A stretch of DNA of 44,837 bases from the NCBI GenBank assembly GCA_015067665.1, contig SVLZ01000009.1, forward strand, positions 1 through 44,837, written 5' to 3'. Numbering within the stretch: the stretch's first letter is position 1; each line of letters opens with the position of its first letter. A model generated the notes under the pieces. The model was not told the origin of the DNA. It saw only the letters and a program-made list of their open reading frames with translations, and did no database searches. The DNA is from Oscillospiraceae bacterium. GTDB taxonomy: Bacteria; Bacillota; Clostridia; Oscillospirales; Oscillospiraceae. Of this stretch, positions 1 through 7,540 are shown one piece after another. The position numbers and the translations under genes are program-made.

Positions 1-635
1 GCCCCGCTCCCATCCCCGAAGAGGGTAAGTGGGTTCAGGTCAAGGAAATTAAGGATGTCAGCGGTTTCACCCACGGCATCGGCTGGTGCGCTCCCCAGCA
101 GGGCTGCTGCAAGCTGACCCTGAATGTGAAGGAGGGTATCATTGAGGAGGCTCTGGTAGAGACCTTGGGCTGCTCCGGTATGACCCACTCCGCCGCTATG
201 GCTTCCGAGATCCTCATCGGCAAGACCCTGCTTGAGGCGCTCAACACTGACTTGGTGTGCGACGCTATCAACACCGCTATGCGGGAGTTGTTCCTGCAGA
301 TCGTTTACGGCCGCAGTCAGTCTGCGTTCTCCGAGGACGGTCTGGCAGTTGGCGCTTCTCTGGAAGACCTTGGTAAGGGTCTCCGCTCTCAGGTTGGTAC
401 TATGTTCGCCACTAAGGCAAAGGGTCCCCGTTATCTGGAGATGGCCGAGGGCTATGTTACCCGCATCGCTCTGGATGCAGACAACCTGATCACCGGCTAT
501 GAGTTCATTAACTTAGGTAAGATGATGGACTTTATCAAGAAGGGCGATGACGCCAACGAGGCTCTGAAGAAGGCAAAGGGCTCCTATGGCCGTTTTGCTG
601 ATGCCGCCAAGTACATCGACCCCCGTCACGAATAA
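1..635 (+). CDS. NifU/IscU-like iron-sulfur cluster assembly scaffold protein, 5' end missing
   Basis: The open frame enters from the left edge and about 210 residues are visible. The segment around LGCSGMTHSAAMASEIL resembles the second-cysteine region of NifU/IscU scaffolds, preceded by a cysteine cluster (WCAPQQGCC) where the first ligand would lie. The usual third ligand motif near the C-terminus (HCS-type) is not seen. A cysteine in LVCDAIN is the only later one, so cluster binding may differ from classical IscU. The stop is followed after 15 bases by the GGGtGRT gene with its own AGGAGG site, so the two are almost certainly co-transcribed. By family it is a cytoplasmic protein holding a transient Fe-S cluster; its real client is unknown. 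An internal ATG at 126 begins a shorter frame, but upstream residues are scaffold-like, so the gene starts outside the window. Confidence 0.82.
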   Translation, partial: PAPIPEEGKWVQVKEIKDVSGFTHGIGWCAPQQGCCKLTLNVKEGIIEEALVETLGCSGMTHSAAMASEILIGKTLLEALNTDLVCDAINTAMRELFLQIVYGRSQSAFSEDGLAVGASLEDLGKGLRSQVGTMFATKAKGPRYLEMAEGYVTRIALDADNLITGYEFINLGKMMDFIKKGDDANEALKKAKGSYGRFADAAKYIDPRHE

Positions 636-650
636 GAGGAGGACACGAAA

Positions 651-1649
651 ATGGCTCTGTTTGAAGGTTACGAAAGAAAAATTGACAAGATTAACGGCGT
701 CCTCGCTCAGTACGGTCTAACTTCTGTTGAAGAATGCCGTGAGCTGTGTGTCGCCAAGGGCTTTGATCCCTACGAGATCGTAAAGGGCATTCAGCCCATC
801 GCTTTTGAGGATGCCGCTTGGGCATACTGCGTTGGCGCTGCTATTGCTATGAAGAAGGGTGTTAAGAATGCCGCTGAGGCTGCTGAAGCCATCGGCATCG
901 GTCTGCAGGCTTTCTGCATCCCCGGCTCTGTTGCTGAGGACCGCAAGGTCGGTATCGGCCACGGCAACCTGGGCGCAATGCTGCTGCGTGACGAAACCAA
1001 GTGCTTTGCATTCCTGGCTGGCCACGAGTCCTTTGCCGCTGCAGAAGGCGCCATCGGTATCGCTCGCTCTGCCAACAAGGCCCGTAAGGAGCCCCTGCGT
1101 GTCATCCTGAACGGTCTGGGCAAGGATGCCGCACAGATCATTTCCCGTATCAACGGCTTTACCTATGTAAAGACTCAGTTTGATTACTACACCGGCGAGC
1201 TGAAGATCGTTGAGCGTATCCCCTACTCCACCGGCGAGCGCGCTGCCGTTAACTGTTACGGCTGTGACGATGTTCGCGAGGGTGTTGCGGTTATGCGCTT
1301 TGAGGGTGTTGATGTTTCCATCACCGGTAACTCCACTAACCCCACCCGCTTCCAGCATCCTGTTGCCGGCACTTACAAGAAGGAGTGCATGGAAAACGGC
1401 CGTAAGTACTTCTCCGTCGCTTCCGGCGGTGGCACGGGTCGTACCCTCCACCCCGACAATATGGCAGCCGGTCCCGCTTCCTACGGTATGACCGACACCA
1501 TGGGCCGTATGCACGGTGATGCCCAGTTTGCTGGCTCTTCCTCCGTCCCCGCTCACGTTGAGATGATGGGCTTTTTGGGTGCTGGTAACAACCCGATGGT
1601 CGGTATGACCGTTTCCGTGGCTGTTGCTGTCGAAGAAGCTCTGAAGTAA
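651..1649 (+). CDS. GGGtGRT family protein of unknown function
   Basis: This is a 332-residue soluble protein carrying the motif that names the family, GGGTGRT at residues 259-265, followed by a glycine- and methionine-rich C-terminus. Other conserved-looking parts are GIGHGNLGAM (about 101-110) and a CxxC pair, NCYGC, at 201-205. No signal peptide or membrane segment is visible. Start: the ATG is preceded by GAGGAGG with good spacing. The family (Pfam GGGtGRT) is found in anaerobes, typically next to a NifU-like scaffold as here, and has no established activity that I know of. The glycine-rich motif could bind a nucleotide or phosphate, but that is only inference. A hairpin terminator follows directly. 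Confidence 0.88.
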   Translation: MALFEGYERKIDKINGVLAQYGLTSVEECRELCVAKGFDPYEIVKGIQPIAFEDAAWAYCVGAAIAMKKGVKNAAEAAEAIGIGLQAFCIPGSVAEDRKVGIGHGNLGAMLLRDETKCFAFLAGHESFAAAEGAIGIARSANKARKEPLRVILNGLGKDAAQIISRINGFTYVKTQFDYYTGELKIVERIPYSTGERAAVNCYGCDDVREGVAVMRFEGVDVSITGNSTNPTRFQHPVAGTYKKECMENGRKYFSVASGGGTGRTLHPDNMAAGPASYGMTDTMGRMHGDAQFAGSSSVPAHVEMMGFLGAGNNPMVGMTVSVAVAVEEALK

Positions 1650-1666
1650 TTCTATTCTAAACATTT

Positions 1667-1698
1667 GTGACCTCTGCTTTTGGCAGAGGTCACTTTTT
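1667..1698 (+). terminator. Rho-independent terminator of the scaffold/GGGtGRT operon
   Basis: An 11-bp perfect stem (GTGACCTCTGC / GCAGAGGTCAC) with a five-base loop is followed by TTTTT. Confidence 0.93.
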
Positions 1699-1704
1699 CT
1701 ATAT

Positions 1705-1738
1705 AAAGAAAAGAGTGGACAAAGTCCACTCTTTTCTT
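1705..1738. terminator. Bidirectional hairpin terminator between convergent genes
   Basis: Arms AAGAAAAGAGTGGAC and GTCCACTCTTTTCTT flank an AAA loop. A/T-rich arm ends supply a U-tract in both directions. It lies just past the stop of the minus-strand SipW-class gene and serves as a back-up for the plus-strand operon. Confidence 0.85.
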
Positions 1739-1748
1739 ATTAGATCAA

Positions 1749-4208
1749 TTAAACTTCAGGAACGACGGTATACCAAATATCACCGTTTGCCTGGGTCTCA
1801 GATGTCATAACATAACCATCCGCGAGAACGATCAGCGCAGGACACTGGGGCCAATCATGAGCAAAGGCGCTATTCATAGGATTCCAGTTGACGAAAGTAC
1901 CACCACTGAGGGTAATCTTCTGATTGTCTACATAGTTAAGATTATTACCCATGCTCAACAGAGCAGCATTGGGGTTAGCAGTATTCTGGAAGAAACCACC
2001 GTTGATCTCGATGAAACCATTGATGCAGTAAACAAGCGCTGCAGATTCATCAGTAGAGATAAAGGTACCATCATTGATGATGATTGTTCCGGAATTTTGT
2101 GCATACATATGATAATTCTTATTGGTCTCACCCATCTCATAGGTGCCGCCATTTACGATGGCCGTGCCGCTACTTGTGGCGTAGACGGGAGCAGAAAAAC
2201 CGTTGGGGTTATTTGTGCTGACAATACCATCACCACCTACAATAACCGTACCGCCATTGAGTGCATAAAACACCGGTCTATCAACAATCGTAGAAATCTC
2301 TGCACCGTTTAAAAAAACAGAATTTACATCACTACCTGAAACACCAATCATATTATCAAGCGTAATATTCTCTTCCACGATAGCTGTCTTACCACTGTAA
2401 AATGCATCGTAAATCTCGTCATAGGTCTCAGCCTTCTCAGCATTGAAGAGAATTGCCTTGCCGTTGTAGATCAGGTAACTGGTTGTCTGCTTGCCTTCAC
2501 GAGCGGGGTCGACAACACCGAAGCCAATATCCATTGCCTGCGTATAAGTATCCTTATAGAACTTAGTGCCAGAAACAGCTGTTACGTTGCTGTTCTTGAT
2601 CTCACCAGCCAAAGCCGCATTGTGGTAGCCGGAGCCAATGCCTGCTGCGTACTTACCGCCGGTTGCATTGATGGTAGAGCCTTCAATATTCACAGTGCAA
2701 AGAGGCTGCTTGCTCTGACAGTGGGTGTCATAGCCGGAGCCGATACCTGCACCGTACTCGCCGCCCTTGGCGGTGATGGTGGAATTCTTAATATTGATGG
2801 CAGTGCCATTTTCCGTAGCGTCTCCGCTGACACGGCTGCCGCCGATACCTGCGGAAGCGTTGCCGCCCTCTACATTATAGATCACGGAATCTTCGATGTT
2901 AATGGTTACTCCGGTCCAGTAGCGGGCACCGATACCGGCAGACTTGGAGCCGCCCAAAGCATTGTCAATAGTGACATTCTTCAGGTTAATGACAGCGCCA
3001 TTATATCCGGAACCGATAGCTGCACCGCCCTCAGGCTCAGACTTACCGTACTTGGTATCGCTAATAAAGTTAGGCTGCACGAAGCTGCCGGTGACCTTGG
3101 CAATGCGGATATTGGAGATATTGATCTCAGTGGTATTCATACCACCGATACCGGAAGCGCCCTTTACATCCGCTGCAATGGCGGTCAGCGTGCCGCTACC
3201 GGAGATAGTGAGTTTACCGTTGGCAGTAATGGCAGAGCCATCAAATGCCTCTGTCGCTGCTGCGCGCGTTGCAACACTCTTCGCATTGATCGTTACAGCG
3301 CCCTCAATCTTGATATTCGCATCCTTCTCAGCCTGCACAGACTTGAGGGTGGAGTTTACCAAAGTCAGGGTACCGTTGTATGCAGCAGGAATATTCAGCA
3401 CGCCATTCGGCTCATTGCAGCCAGCCAGAGTGACATCCTTGCCTTCTGCCATCAGCTCTTCGGCTTTGGCGATGGTAGACACAGCGCTGTCCTTATCATA
3501 CTCAGGACCGAAGCTATCGCTCTCATGGGTCATCTGCGTTGCGAACAGATTGATGCTCAAGTTGATCTCAGGTGCTGCAACACCGCTCTTATGGTTTGCT
3601 TCGTTGCCAACAGTCTCAGGCATAGTCAGCACAAGGGCAACGACCTGTGCGGTCTGATCGCCCGGAAGAACGGCCGCATCAGACTTAATAATGCTATCTG
3701 CAGTAGAAAGCTTTGCCAAATTGCTGACGTTGGCTATCGCTGCTTCACGGGTGCCGAACATAGTAGGCATCAGGATATTGGCATAATTGAAGCCACTACT
3801 ATATTCATCCTGAACATATGTACCGATTTGCAGATAGTCAGAAAGCTTGAAAGTCTCATCATAAACATTGGTAGAGGGCTTCTCGTCCGCAATGTTGACC
3901 ATCAGATTATACTTCAGTGCAAGGGAGCCTGCATTGGAAACACGCAGGTATACGACCTCAGTATAGCCAGGCTCATACAGAGCGCCTTCTTTAAAGACCT
4001 TTGTGTTTTCGTCCACAACTGTCCAGTCGTCTTCCCAGTTACCCTTGTATTCAAGGACAACATCCAAATTGCCGGACTGGATAATGTTGTTTCCGGACGT
4101 TACGCTGTCAGTAAACCAAGCGAAGGTTGTACCAACCAGCATACTCACGCACAGCAAAAGAGATAGGCTGCTCATTAGCAATGCGCGACGCGTTGTTTTT
4201 GCTTTCAT
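1749..4208 (-). CDS. Secreted SipW-cognate beta-helix protein (TasA-like N-terminus)
   Basis: This 819-residue protein starts with a SipW-class signal: a basic N-terminus, a hydrophobic core (about 9-29) and FAWFTDSVTSGNN at 29-41. That signature is shared with TasA/CalY-type matrix proteins cut by the special signal peptidase SipW. Residues about 30-235 look like the TasA-like domain. Residues about 340-545 contain at least five copies of a GxxAGIGxG-type repeat about 30-40 residues apart, and about 620-790 contain a second set (GGTVIVGG, NGGTYEMG, NDGTFIST, NGGFFQNT, SGGTFVNW). Both sets suggest right-handed beta-helix rungs. No LPXTG or transmembrane anchor is seen at the C-terminus. It is monocistronic with a consensus promoter. 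Likely role, inferred: cell-surface fibre, adhesin or glycan-binding protein. No sipW-like peptidase gene lies in the window. Confidence 0.8.
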   Translation of the reverse strand: MKAKTTRRALLMSSLSLLLCVSMLVGTTFAWFTDSVTSGNNIIQSGNLDVVLEYKGNWEDDWTVVDENTKVFKEGALYEPGYTEVVYLRVSNAGSLALKYNLMVNIADEKPSTNVYDETFKLSDYLQIGTYVQDEYSSGFNYANILMPTMFGTREAAIANVSNLAKLSTADSIIKSDAAVLPGDQTAQVVALVLTMPETVGNEANHKSGVAAPEINLSINLFATQMTHESDSFGPEYDKDSAVSTIAKAEELMAEGKDVTLAGCNEPNGVLNIPAAYNGTLTLVNSTLKSVQAEKDANIKIEGAVTINAKSVATRAAATEAFDGSAITANGKLTISGSGTLTAIAADVKGASGIGGMNTTEINISNIRIAKVTGSFVQPNFISDTKYGKSEPEGGAAIGSGYNGAVINLKNVTIDNALGGSKSAGIGARYWTGVTINIEDSVIYNVEGGNASAGIGGSRVSGDATENGTAINIKNSTITAKGGEYGAGIGSGYDTHCQSKQPLCTVNIEGSTINATGGKYAAGIGSGYHNAALAGEIKNSNVTAVSGTKFYKDTYTQAMDIGFGVVDPAREGKQTTSYLIYNGKAILFNAEKAETYDEIYDAFYSGKTAIVEENITLDNMIGVSGSDVNSVFLNGAEISTIVDRPVFYALNGGTVIVGGDGIVSTNNPNGFSAPVYATSSGTAIVNGGTYEMGETNKNYHMYAQNSGTIIINDGTFISTDESAALVYCINGFIEINGGFFQNTANPNAALLSMGNNLNYVDNQKITLSGGTFVNWNPMNSAFAHDWPQCPALIVLADGYVMTSETQANGDIWYTVVPEV

Positions 4209-4261
4209 TACAAAAACCCCTTTCCTAAATATTGCCGGAGCTGGTACTCCAGTATGGGTAA

Positions 4262-4290
4262 ATTATATAATAATCAAAATTATGTGTCAA
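4262..4290 (-). promoter_or_regulatory. Sigma-A promoter of the SipW-class protein gene
   Basis: On the minus strand TTGACA (4285-4290) and TATAAT (4262-4267) are separated by exactly 17 bases, a perfect consensus. The AT-rich flank upstream could act as an UP element. The leader is roughly 45 bases, ending in GAAAGGGG before the ATG. Confidence 0.85.
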
Positions 4291-4360
4291 TATTAATTCC
4301 CGATAAAATATATAGAGTATACAAAAAATATACAAGCTTTTTCTAAATTTTCATCATTGC

Positions 4361-4393
4361 AAAGAAAAAGGAGCTGCTTTCGCAGCTCCCTTT
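4361..4393 (-). terminator. rpsU terminator
   Basis: Stem GGAGCTGC/GCAGCTCC with a four-base loop. In the minus orientation it is followed by a run of T residues (AAAGAAAAA on the plus strand). Confidence 0.9.
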
Positions 4394-4415
4394 ATTTGGC
4401 ATTATGTGGGGAAAA

Positions 4416-4598
4416 TCAATAGAACTTTCTCTTGTTCTTACGGGCAGCTTCAGACTTCTGCTTACGCTTCAGGCTGGGGCTGACATAATGCTCGCGCTTC
4501 TTAACCTCAGCGATCACGCCCTCCTTAGCACAGCTGCGCTTAAAACGACGCAGAGCGCTTTCCAGAGATTCGTTCTCCTTTACGCGAATTTCAGACAT
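4416..4598 (-). CDS. rpsU: 30S ribosomal protein S21
   Basis: A 60-residue, strongly basic protein with the S21 signature: an N-terminal [18 protein letters not shown] segment, a central [13 protein letters not shown] and a lysine/arginine-rich tail. S21 sits on the small subunit near the 3' end of 16S rRNA and helps initiation. The length matches the family (about 58-70). A GGAGGGAGG site precedes the ATG. It lies downstream of leuS but has a perfect consensus promoter and its own terminator, so it can be made independently of the smc-leuS operon. Confidence 0.97.
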   Translation of the reverse strand: MSEIRVKENESLESALRRFKRSCAKEGVIAEVKKREHYVSPSLKRKQKSEAARKNKRKFY

Positions 4599-4665
4599 TG
4601 ATTTCCCTCCCTCCGATGTCGTCCGGCTACATCCAGGACGCTTTCAGGGCCAATACGGCTTGTTC

Positions 4666-4694
4666 ATTATATCCTTATCCTTGCAAATTGTCAA
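4666..4694 (-). promoter_or_regulatory. Sigma-A promoter of rpsU
   Basis: TTGACA at 4689-4694 and TATAAT at 4666-4671 on the minus strand, spacer exactly 17 bases. A small inverted repeat (AAATTGT/ACAATTT, 4685-4703) overlaps the -35 box but has no T-run, so it does not look like a leuS terminator. Confidence 0.9.
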
Positions 4695-4723
4695 GAACAA
4701 TTTCACATTTTGACGGATTTTTG

Positions 4724-7147
4724 TTATTTTACAATGAGATTGACCAGCTTGTTCTTAACTACGATCGTTTTGACGATATTACCGCCGTTCTTTTCGAGGA
4801 ACTTGGCAATCTTTTCGTCAGCAAGTACATTGGCAATGACCGCATCATTATCGAGGTCGGCATCCATTACCACAGTACCGCGCATCTTGCCATTTACCTG
4901 AACCGCCATAGTGACCTCCGCGTCCTTGCACTTTTCCTCGCAGTAAATGGGCCAAGGCTCAAAAGCGATGGTATCGTTATGACCCAGCAGCTGCCAGATT
5001 TCCTCACCTACGTGGGGAGTGATACAGGAGATCATCTTAATGAAGCCCTCGGCGTACTCTCTGGGGCAAGTGCCGTTCTTATAGACCTCGTTAACAAAGA
5101 CCATCATCTGTGCAATCGCGGTGTTGAAGCCCAGTACCTCAAAGTCATTTGTAACTTTCTTCACGGTCTGATGGTAGATCTTTGTCAGCTTGCCGTCATC
5201 TTCCTCGGTGATGTTGGCAGGCTCGGTAAAGAAGTTCCAAACACGGTTAATAAACTTCTTCGCGCCTGCAACCGCGGACGTAGACCAAGGCTTAGAGACC
5301 TCCAGCGGGCCCATAAACATCTCGTAAAGGCGGAGCGTGTCTGCGCCGTAATCCCGGACAACGTCACTGGGGTTGACCACGAACTCGGGGAAGCGCTTAC
5401 CCATCTTAATGCCGTTTTCGCCAAGGATCATACCCTGATGGACCAGCTTCTTGAAGGGCTCCTTTACAGGAACGAGACCCTGATCGTACAGGAAGCGGTT
5501 CCAGATACGGGAATAGATCAGGTGACCGACTGCGTGCTCAGGACCGCCGATGTAGAGGTCAACAGGCATCCAGTGCGCGAGCAATTTGGGATCGCAGAAT
5601 TCCTTATCATTGTTGGGGTCGATATAGCGCAGGAAGTACCAGGAAGAGCCGGCAGAACCAGGCATTGTGGAGGTTTCCCGCATACCCTTGATGCCATTTG
5701 CATCGTAGTGCTTCCACTCCTCGGCGTTCTCAAGAGGTGCTTTTCCGCCCTTGCCCTTGTAGTCTTCCAGCTCGGGCAGGATCAGCGGCAGCTCGCTGTC
5801 AGGCAGGAACACCGTTTCGCCATCCTCGGTATAAACACAAGGAACTGGCTCGCCCCAGTAACGCTGGCGGGCGAAGATCCACTCACGGAAGTGGTAGTTG
5901 TTCTTCCGTCTTGCCACGCCCTGCCCTTCCAGCTTGCAGGTAATGGCTTCCTTGGCTTCCTCAACGGTAAGTCCCGTAAATTCCTCGGAGTTTACGAGCT
6001 TGCAGCCCTTGCCTAAGTAATCCTGCTTTTCAAAGGCACACTCGCTGACATCCCGACCCTCGATAACCTGAATCATCGGGATATTGTGGGCAATGGCATA
6101 CTCAAAGTCACGCTGGTCGTGGCTGGGAACTGCCATAACCGCGCCGGTGCCGTAATTGGCAAGGACAAAGTCACCGATAAACACAGGTACTTCCTTACCA
6201 TTTACAGGATTGATAGCATACACACCTTTCAGGCAGCAGCCGGACTTGGTCTTATTCAGCTCCGTGCGATCCATATCGGACTTTTTGACGGTCTCAGCAA
6301 TATAGGCCTCTACCTCTTCCCTGTTTTCCACTCGGTCCAAAAGGCTCTCGGTGATCTTGCCGTCGGGAGCAAGGACCATAAAGGTGATGCCGTAGATGGT
6401 TTCGATACAGGTGGTGTAGATAGAGAAGCTGCCGCCACCGACAAGCTGGAAGTCCACCTCAACGCCGGTAGATTTTCCGATCCAGTTGCGCTGGATCTCC
6501 TTGGTGGATTCGGGCCAGTCGATCTCCTCCAGACCCTCTAAGAGCTTTTCTGCAAAGGCAGGCTGGTCGATGACCCACTGCATCATATTCTTCTTTACAA
6601 CAGGATAGCCGCCCCGTTCGGACTTGCCATCGATAACCTCGTCGTTAGAAAGGACGGTACCCAGCTCCTCGCACCAGTTAACCGGCATTTCGATCCGCTT
6701 GGCATAGCCGGCTTCCCACAGCTTCTTAAAGATCCACTGGGTCCACTTATAGAAAGAAGGGTCAGAGGTTGCCAGCACCTTAGACCAGTCGTAGTCAAAG
6801 CCCAGCTCCTTCAGCTGACCGGAGAAGGTCTCAATATTTTTTTGGGTAAAGCCGTTGGGGTGGTTGCCGGTAGAAACGGCATACTGCTCCGCGGGCAGAC
6901 CAAAGGAGTCATAGCCCATCGGGTGCAGGACATTGTAGCCCTGCATACGCTTCATACGAGACATAATATCCGTTGCGGTATAGCCTTCGGGGTGACCTGC
7001 ATGAAGACCTACACCGGAGGGGTACGGGAACATATCCAGCACATAATACTTAGGCTTTGAGAAATCCCAAACGTCGGTGTGGAAGGTATCGTTCTCCTCC
7101 CAGTACTTTTGCCATTTCTTTTCAATGGCAGAAAATTCGTAATTCAT
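4724..7147 (-). CDS. leuS: Leucine--tRNA ligase
   Basis: This 807-residue class I aminoacyl-tRNA synthetase attaches leucine to tRNA-Leu. The HIGH region is PYPSGVGLHAGHPEGY near residue 42, the WGEPVP segment belongs to the zinc/leucyl region, and the C-terminus has the usual anticodon-binding helical and ubiquitin-like parts. Two signatures deviate: the KMSKS loop reads KMGKRFPEF, and the editing-domain TTRPDT motif reads TTCIET. The editing motif GTGAVMAVPSHDQRD keeps its key aspartate. I believe similar variants occur in Clostridia, so this is probably a subtype rather than a defect. It is the last gene of the smc operon, 14 bases after rsfS, with no T-box visible upstream. Confidence 0.97.
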   Translation of the reverse strand: MNYEFSAIEKKWQKYWEENDTFHTDVWDFSKPKYYVLDMFPYPSGVGLHAGHPEGYTATDIMSRMKRMQGYNVLHPMGYDSFGLPAEQYAVSTGNHPNGFTQKNIETFSGQLKELGFDYDWSKVLATSDPSFYKWTQWIFKKLWEAGYAKRIEMPVNWCEELGTVLSNDEVIDGKSERGGYPVVKKNMMQWVIDQPAFAEKLLEGLEEIDWPESTKEIQRNWIGKSTGVEVDFQLVGGGSFSIYTTCIETIYGITFMVLAPDGKITESLLDRVENREEVEAYIAETVKKSDMDRTELNKTKSGCCLKGVYAINPVNGKEVPVFIGDFVLANYGTGAVMAVPSHDQRDFEYAIAHNIPMIQVIEGRDVSECAFEKQDYLGKGCKLVNSEEFTGLTVEEAKEAITCKLEGQGVARRKNNYHFREWIFARQRYWGEPVPCVYTEDGETVFLPDSELPLILPELEDYKGKGGKAPLENAEEWKHYDANGIKGMRETSTMPGSAGSSWYFLRYIDPNNDKEFCDPKLLAHWMPVDLYIGGPEHAVGHLIYSRIWNRFLYDQGLVPVKEPFKKLVHQGMILGENGIKMGKRFPEFVVNPSDVVRDYGADTLRLYEMFMGPLEVSKPWSTSAVAGAKKFINRVWNFFTEPANITEEDDGKLTKIYHQTVKKVTNDFEVLGFNTAIAQMMVFVNEVYKNGTCPREYAEGFIKMISCITPHVGEEIWQLLGHNDTIAFEPWPIYCEEKCKDAEVTMAVQVNGKMRGTVVMDADLDNDAVIANVLADEKIAKFLEKNGGNIVKTIVVKNKLVNLIVK

Positions 7148-7161
7148 TTTCTATCCTTCTT

Positions 7162-7521
7162 TCATTCCGGGAGAATAATATCCCCGATATCTACTTTTTC
7201 AGCATCGGCCCAAAGGCGTTCCAAATCGTAAAAAGTTCTTGCTTCCTCCGTAAAGACATGGACAACAATCGAACCAAAATCTAAGAGCTCCCAAGTGTTG
7301 CCCCGGTGACCTTCCCGACCCAGCTTGTGTTCACCCAACTTTTCCAAGGTATCCTCTGCAATATCGCAAAGCGTCCGGACGTGGGTATTGGAAGTGCCGG
7401 TGCAAATAACGAAATAATCTGCCAAACTGGAAACCCGATCAATTTTCAGCAGTCGCAATTCCATACCCTTCTTGCTGTCCAGCATTTTTACAACTTCAAT
7501 GGCGATTTCTTTTGTTGTCAT
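7162..7521 (-). CDS. rsfS: Ribosomal silencing factor RsfS (Iojap/YbeB family)
   Basis: A 119-residue single-domain protein of the RsfS/Iojap family, recognised by SLADYFVICTGTSNTHVRTLCD and the C-terminal GNTWELLDFGSIVVHVF segment. The family binds L14 on the large subunit and blocks subunit joining when nutrients are scarce. The start has a GAGGAG site. It lies between nadD-yqeK and leuS, with gaps of 19 and 14 bases, matching the widely conserved nadD-yqeK-rsfS order. Confidence 0.96.
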   Translation of the reverse strand: MTTKEIAIEVVKMLDSKKGMELRLLKIDRVSSLADYFVICTGTSNTHVRTLCDIAEDTLEKLGEHKLGREGHRGNTWELLDFGSIVVHVFTEEARTFYDLERLWADAEKVDIGDIILPE

Positions 7522-7540
7522 ATAATTGCTCCTCTCATTT

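Noticed and set aside
717..1664. A 315-codon open frame on the minus strand opposite the GGGtGRT gene
   Set aside because: It is the antisense shadow of a well-supported gene, has no ribosome binding site and its protein resembles no family.
2622..4166. A 514-codon plus-strand frame opposite the SipW-class gene
   Set aside because: Caused by low stop frequency opposite a repeat-rich coding region; no binding site or family features, and the composition is cysteine- and isoleucine-rich nonsense.
4598..6016. A 472-codon plus-strand frame opposite leuS
   Set aside because: Overlaps the rpsU start and promoter and lies entirely within leuS; no family resemblance.
7148..7161. T-box riboswitch controlling leuS
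   Set aside because: Only 14 bases separate leuS from rsfS and no T-box or leader hairpin is present; leuS is an internal operon gene.
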